Source: Hydrogenophaga sp. (GTDB taxonomy: Bacteria; Pseudomonadota; Gammaproteobacteria; Burkholderiales; Burkholderiaceae_C). From it: a DNA stretch of 16,887 bases. The position numbers and the translations under genes are program-made. The stretch spans positions 1 through 16,887 of the forward strand of contig JAGXRS010000352.1 in assembly GCA_018335615.1 (NCBI GenBank). Reading direction: 5' to 3'. Each line of letters starts with the position of its first letter. Position 1 is the stretch's first letter. Positions 13,157 to 16,887 of this stretch are shown here, piece after piece. Under the pieces are notes generated by a model, which saw only the letters and a program-made list of their open reading frames with translations, made no database searches and was not told the origin of the DNA.

Positions 13157-13336
13157 GTGCAGGCGGAAAACCGGCGCCGGCTCTCGCTGACCATGGGAGG
13201 GCTCGCCTTGCCCGCGCGACTGCTGGCGCAGACACCCGACGAGCCGGTGCACGACCGTGCAATCATCGACACCTGGGCCCAGGCGCTGGGCATGACGGGC
13301 TGGCACCGCTGGCATCCCTGCCGCATGCTCACGTGA
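13157..13336 (+). CDS. Possible small exported protein or gene remnant, unassigned
   Basis: The frame directly after the DUF456 stop stays open to a TGA at 13336 with strong third-position G/C, so it has been under coding selection. From GTG 13157 it would give 59 residues whose start looks like an export signal: Arg-rich NRRR, then LSLTMGGLALPARLLAQ ending in a possible cleavage site before TPDEP. The remainder (DRAIIDTWAQALGMTGWHRWHPC) is not recognised. There is no convincing ribosome binding site, and ATG 13193 is an alternative start. It may be a small secreted protein or the trace of a longer gene fused here by deletion. Confidence 0.3.
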   Translation: MQAENRRRLSLTMGGLALPARLLAQTPDEPVHDRAIIDTWAQALGMTGWHRWHPCRMLT

Positions 13337-13379
13337 AGGCAGCATCCATCCACCATCGCCCTACTGACGTGTCTCACCC

Positions 13380-14264
13380 ATGAACATCCAGACCATTGAA
13401 GCCGGCGTCTTGCGCGTGGCCTACCTCGAAGCGGGCGCGCCCGACGGCTGGCCCTGCGTGCTCTGCCACGGCTTTCCGTACGACGTGCATGCCTACGCCG
13501 AGGTGCTGCCGCGGCTGACGGCGGCCGGCGCGCGGGTCATCGTGCCCTACCTGCGCGGCTATGGCCCCACCGCTTTTCTGTCACCCAAGACGCCTCGCTC
13601 CGGGGAACAGGCGGCCCTGGCCGCCGACCTGCTGGCGCTGATGGACGCGCTGCAGTTGCAGCGCGCGGTGCTCGCTGGCTACGATTGGGGCGGACGCGCG
13701 GCCTGCATCGTCGCCGCCCTGTGGCCCGAGCGCGTGCAGGCGCTGGTGTCAGGCAACGCCTACAACCTGCAGGACATTGCCCGATCCTGGGAGCCTGCAC
13801 CGCCCGAGGCCGAGGCTGCCCTGTGGTACCAGTACTACTTTCACGCCGAGCGCGGTCGCCGCGGCCTGATGAGTGACCGCCGCGGCATCGCCCGCCTGCT
13901 CTGGCGCATGTGGTCGCCCACCTGGGACTTTGACGACGCAACCTTCGAGCGCAGCGCGGCCGCCTTCGACAACCCCGACTTTGTCGACGTGGTCATCCAC
14001 TCTTACCGCCACCGTTTCGGACTCGTGTCCGGCGACCCGGCTTGCGCCCACATCGAAACCCGGCTGACCGCCCAGCCACCCATCACGGTGTCCACCATCG
14101 GGATCGACGGCAGCGCCGACGGCGTGAACAGCGGCACCGCGCACCACGGCCACCACTTCGCCGGTCCATATGAACACCGCGTGTTCCACGGTGCTGGCCA
14201 CAACCTGCCGCAGGAACGCCCGGCCGAGTGGGCGCAGGCGGTGTTGGACGCGCGCGGCAGATGA
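13380..14264 (+). CDS. Alpha/beta hydrolase with Asp nucleophile (epoxide hydrolase/dehalogenase-like)
   Basis: The 294-residue protein has the full set of alpha/beta-hydrolase landmarks: oxyanion HGFP (30-33), a nucleophile elbow GYDWGG with Asp102, an acid candidate Asp243 or Asp247 (GIDGSADG), and catalytic His274 in FHGAGHNLPQERP. An Asp nucleophile followed by Trp places it with epoxide hydrolases, haloacetate and haloalkane dehalogenases rather than esterases. Tyr residues in the cap (WYQYYFH, 149-155) would suit epoxide opening. No signal peptide is seen. It has no operon partner; the ATG at 13380 has only a weak ribosome binding site. The substrate is unknown. Confidence 0.87.
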   Translation: MNIQTIEAGVLRVAYLEAGAPDGWPCVLCHGFPYDVHAYAEVLPRLTAAGARVIVPYLRGYGPTAFLSPKTPRSGEQAALAADLLALMDALQLQRAVLAGYDWGGRAACIVAALWPERVQALVSGNAYNLQDIARSWEPAPPEAEAALWYQYYFHAERGRRGLMSDRRGIARLLWRMWSPTWDFDDATFERSAAAFDNPDFVDVVIHSYRHRFGLVSGDPACAHIETRLTAQPPITVSTIGIDGSADGVNSGTAHHGHHFAGPYEHRVFHGAGHNLPQERPAEWAQAVLDARGR

Positions 14265-14411
14265 AGAACGACTTGAGGGCCCTGTCGTTTGCCCGACCAG
14301 GGCCACACGTCGAGTAAGCCGTACTCCAGAAAGTCATGTGCTCCCTGGTGTCGCAGAGAGTCTCTTGCAGCAGATCGCGTCAAACACAGTCGCGCACGGT
14401 TTCGCAGGGGG

Positions 14412-14627
14412 GTAACCGCTGGCATAGACCAGCAGGATCCAGCAGGCCGGTTTGTCCACCACCCCGTAGGCCAGGCGGTGGGTGTGGGCCTCCCACGAAC
14501 CGTCCCAGCGGAACCCACCCTCTTGGTGGCCCGAGGCCATGTCGATCTTCATGCGCAGCGGCATGACCCGGGCGGCACCTTCGGGCATGTGCAACTGCGG
14601 CCCGACCATGAACACCTCTTCCGTCGA
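14412..14627 (-). pseudogene. Internal fragment of a XylR/DmpR-type sigma-54 regulator sensor domain
   Basis: The minus-strand frame from 14627 reads STEEVFMVGPQLHMPEGAAR, then VMPLRMKIDMASGHQEGGFR, WDGSWEAHTHRLAYGVVDKP and ACWILLVYASGY. This follows, residue by residue, the N-terminal aromatic-sensing region of XylR/DmpR/MopR proteins (AGPQLH..EG.V, W..S.E...H...G, PVCW...GYASGY). Only some 70 of roughly 560 residues are left; nothing of the AAA+ or DNA-binding domains follows, and likeness ends soon after GY. Third-position G/C is strong, so it is a recent remnant. Such regulators activate phenol or toluene catabolic operons. The frame stays open on both sides without meaning. Confidence 0.7.
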
Positions 14628-14636
14628 ACGCCGGCG

Positions 14637-14814
14637 GCCGTGTACGACCGCATGGGCATCCAGACCGCCATGGATCCAGGGCGTGGCCGAGGACCTGATG
14701 GTGCCGATCATGGACTTCCCGATGCGCATCGACCGGGACGCGCTCACGCGGGGCTACGCCGGCGTGTACAGCATTCAGTGGCCGCCTGCCGCCCCCGCGT
14801 CAAAATGGTGTTAA
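14637..14814 (+). pseudogene. 3' fragment of an unidentified gene, with a one-base frameshift
   Basis: On the plus strand, AVYDRMGIQTA (frame of 14637) continues sensibly, after skipping one base near 14670, as WIQGVAEDLMVPIMDFPMRI and then DRDALTRGYAGVYSIQW to a TAA at 14812. Nearly every codon ends in G or C, the mark of real coding sequence. It begins just where the XylR-like fragment of the other strand ends and runs into the stop of the monooxygenase gene. I do not recognise the family. It is a broken gene end or a chance open frame, the former being favoured. Confidence 0.35.
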
Positions 14815-16052
14815 CGACGTTTATCCAGTGCAAACCCGGCGATCTGTTTGTAACGGTCGGATATCGCCCGAAGCTGCTCCTGGCTGATCAGGTCGTCGAT
14901 GTGGTTGAAGGGCCGACCGCCGCTCAACTCGTCGGCCTTCATGATGATGGCGTCAGGCGGCTGGGTGCGGTTGGTCTGCACGACCTGGGCGGTGACGGGG
15001 AGGCGAATGGCCTCGTACCGCTGAAGCGCTTGCAACTCGTCCGGTGTTTGCGCCAACAGGTCCGCCAAGGTGCGGGCATCCAGCAAGGCTTGAGCAGATC
15101 CGTTGGAACCTCTGGGGTACATCGGGTGGGCGGCGTCGCCCATGAGCGTCACGCGGCCATGCGTCCAAGAAGGCAGTGCGTCTTTGTCTACCATGGGGTA
15201 TTCAAATATGTGCTGCGCACCGCGGATGAGCTCAGGCACGTCCAGCCAGTCGTAACGCCAGTCGGCAAAAGTGGGCAGGAAATCGTCCAGGTTGCCCGGC
15301 CGGTTCCAGTCGTTCATCTTGGCGTCAGGCCGCCGGGTTTCTGCCACCCAGTTGATGAGCTGGTTACCCTGGCCGTCCACGTTGTCCACGATGGGGTAGA
15401 TCACCATCTTGCCGGTATCGATGGAGCCGATGCGAATGTAGCTCTTGCCCGTCAAGATGGGTTTGTGGACGGTGACGCCACGCCAAGTGTTGATGCCCGC
15501 GAAGCATACGGCATCGTTCGGGAACAGCTGTCGTCGAATCGCCGAGTTCACTCCGTCACAGGCCACCACCAAGCGGGCCCTGACGGATGGGGCGGGCTCC
15601 CCCTCCCCTATGCGCTGGAAGTGCAGCGTGACGCCACCCTCGTCCTGGTCGAAACCGCTGCATCGGTGCTGCGTGTGCACATGTTCAGCTCCCAGCCGCT
15701 CGCAGACCGCTTCATACAGGATGCGGTGCAGCTTGCCCCGGTGAATGCCCAGCTCCGGGACGGCGTAGCCGGCGTGGCGTCCACGCGGTTCACTGTAAAT
15801 GAACTGCCCATAGCGGTTGAAGAACACGCTCTCCAAGTTCTCGATAGCCACGGCTTCCAGGGCCGGCTGCAAGCCCAGATCGGTCAGCTCGCGCATGGCA
15901 TGGGGCAGCAGCGTGATGCCCACGCCAATTTCCTTCACGTCGGGAACGGCTTCGAAGACTTCGCAAGGGATGCCGCGCTGGTGAAGGGCCAGCGCCAGGC
16001 TGAGGCCGGCGATGCCCCCGCCCACAATGGCGATTGGATCTTGATGACTCAT
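14811..16052 (-). CDS. FAD-dependent monooxygenase (aromatic hydroxylase/PhzS-like)
   Basis: The 413-residue flavoprotein belongs to the class A monooxygenases (salicylate/3-hydroxybenzoate hydroxylase and PhzS-like), which use NAD(P)H and O2 to hydroxylate an aromatic ring. Motifs in order: the FAD-binding GGGIAG (11-16) in IAIVGGGIAGLSLALALHQRG, the DG motif (ARLVVACDGVNSAIRR, about 159-174), and the second FAD motif GDAAHPMYPRGSNGSAQALLDA (305-326). The ATG at 16052 gives the standard N-terminus; an open frame extending to 16283 overlaps the receptor gene and is rejected. It starts eight bases after the stop of the Bug receptor, so the two form one operon: capture of an aromatic acid followed by ring hydroxylation is the simple reading. 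The substrate is unknown. Confidence 0.9.
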   Translation of the reverse strand: MSHQDPIAIVGGGIAGLSLALALHQRGIPCEVFEAVPDVKEIGVGITLLPHAMRELTDLGLQPALEAVAIENLESVFFNRYGQFIYSEPRGRHAGYAVPELGIHRGKLHRILYEAVCERLGAEHVHTQHRCSGFDQDEGGVTLHFQRIGEGEPAPSVRARLVVACDGVNSAIRRQLFPNDAVCFAGINTWRGVTVHKPILTGKSYIRIGSIDTGKMVIYPIVDNVDGQGNQLINWVAETRRPDAKMNDWNRPGNLDDFLPTFADWRYDWLDVPELIRGAQHIFEYPMVDKDALPSWTHGRVTLMGDAAHPMYPRGSNGSAQALLDARTLADLLAQTPDELQALQRYEAIRLPVTAQVVQTNRTQPPDAIIMKADELSGGRPFNHIDDLISQEQLRAISDRYKQIAGFALDKRR

Positions 16053-16060
16053 GACTTTTC

Positions 16061-16887
16061 TTACTCGGCTTTGATGTTTTGTACGCGAATCAGCTCTGCC
16101 CAGCGTTGGGCGTCTCGGCGCACCAGTTCGGCAAACTCCTGCGGCGTGCTGTGGCTGGGGTCCATTCCCTGGGTCTGGAAGGCTTTCTTGACCGCTTCGC
16201 TGGCCAGGATGTCCTTGAGCTCGGCGTTCAACCGGCTCACCAGTTCCGGAGGCGTGTCTTTGGGGGCGAAGATGCCGTACCACATGTCCACATTGACGTT
16301 GCCTGCGCGGGCTTCCGCCAAGGTGGGCAAGGCCGGCAGCAGGGGGTGGCGCTTGTCGCTGCCAATGCCCAGCGCCACGAGCCTGCCGGCCTGGACCTGA
16401 GGCAAGGCGACGTGTATGGGCAAGAACATGGCGTCGACTTGACCACCGATCAGATCCGCCACGGCAGGCCCTGTTCCACGGTAGGGAATGTGGGTCAGAA
16501 ACACCCCTGCCGTGTTCTTGAGCAGCTCCATGGACAGATGATGCGGGGTACCGACGCCAGGCGAGGCGTAGTTCAACTTGCCGGGCGATTGTTTGGCGGC
16601 CGTCACCAGATCGCCAGCCGACGTGAACCCCGTGCGTGGATGGGTGACCAAAAGCAACTGGCCCCAGCTGGTGCGGGCAACGGGCACCAGATCCCTGAGC
16701 GGATCGAATGACAGGTTGGGGTATAGGCTGCGGTTCATGACCAGTGTGTTCACACTGACGAGCAGCGTTGACCCGTCGGGCGCTGCGCGCACCACATTTT
16801 CTGTTCCGATGTTGCCCGACGCACCCGGACGGTTGTCGACCATGACCGGGCGACCCATGCGTTCCGACAGTTGGGGCCCTATCGTGC
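16061..16887 (-). CDS. Bug-family (TctC-like) substrate-binding protein (5' end outside window)
   Basis: The frame runs from the window edge to a TAA at 16061, giving 274 residues of a family length near 320; signal peptide and first strand lie outside. Hallmarks are VDNRPGASGNIGTENVVRAAPDG, LYPNLSFDPLRDLVPVA, LNYASPGVGTPHHLSMELLK, IPYRGTGPAVADLIGGQVDAMF and IFAPKDTPPELVSRLNAEL. It is a periplasmic receptor for a small organic or aromatic acid. It is distinct from the receptor at 9593 and heads the operon containing the FAD monooxygenase. No TctA/TctB permease is visible. Confidence 0.93.
   Translation of the reverse strand, partial: TIGPQLSERMGRPVMVDNRPGASGNIGTENVVRAAPDGSTLLVSVNTLVMNRSLYPNLSFDPLRDLVPVARTSWGQLLLVTHPRTGFTSAGDLVTAAKQSPGKLNYASPGVGTPHHLSMELLKNTAGVFLTHIPYRGTGPAVADLIGGQVDAMFLPIHVALPQVQAGRLVALGIGSDKRHPLLPALPTLAEARAGNVNVDMWYGIFAPKDTPPELVSRLNAELKDILASEAVKKAFQTQGMDPSHSTPQEFAELVRRDAQRWAELIRVQNIKAE

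Noticed and set aside
14289..16400. A 703-codon plus-strand open frame, the longest in the window
   Set aside because: It lies antisense to the FAD monooxygenase and part of the second Bug receptor, both of which have clear family motifs. Its translation is rich in His, Gly and Arg with no domain; it is a GC-driven shadow.

Overview
The window reads as chromosomal DNA of a high-GC betaproteobacterium, most likely Burkholderiales/Comamonadaceae. This is inferred from strong G/C use at third codon positions, a HisP-type ATPase beside an LD-carboxypeptidase and a TadA/hydrolase fusion, and two Bug-type (TctC-like) periplasmic receptors, a family greatly expanded in that order. No rRNA, tRNA, CRISPR array or intact insertion sequence was seen.

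Left part (1-4186), core-like. The 3' end of a hisP-like amino-acid ABC transporter ATPase meets, tail to tail, a minus-strand set: a short membrane-anchored protein (3959-4186), a TadA tRNA-adenosine deaminase fused to a haloalkane-dehalogenase-like domain (2613-3959, start overlapping the previous stop), an LD-carboxypeptidase (1606-2574) and a soluble class III nucleotidyl cyclase carrying a C-terminal FHA domain (526-1467).

An 840-base stretch without a convincing gene (4187-5025) ends in a compact regulatory region: two competing hairpins, two GntR-like palindromes and a hairpin that buries the ribosome binding site of the next gene.

Middle part (5026-11357), accessory catabolic cluster. 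In one direction lie a PaaI-type thioesterase, a variant AMP-forming acyl-CoA ligase, a double-hotdog MaoC-like dehydratase, a CaiB/BaiF CoA-transferase and a Bug receptor. A convergent IclR-family regulator closes the cluster. The parts fit uptake of an organic acid by binding-protein capture, CoA activation or CoA transfer, hydration/dehydration of the acyl-CoA, and thioesterase release of dead-end CoA esters. The substrate cannot be read from the sequence. A third GntR-like palindrome precedes the ligase; no GntR gene is present here.

Right part (11358-16887), patchwork. It holds a truncated radC-like gene in a block resembling the remains of an integrative element, an intact DUF456 membrane protein, a possible small secreted protein, an intact alpha/beta hydrolase with an Asp nucleophile, and a rubble zone containing an internal piece of a XylR/DmpR-type sensor domain next to an opposite-strand gene piece. 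Last comes a minus-strand pair: a second Bug receptor (running off the window) followed by an FAD aromatic-hydroxylase-like monooxygenase. The debris suggests repeated gain and loss of aromatic or organic-acid catabolic genes.
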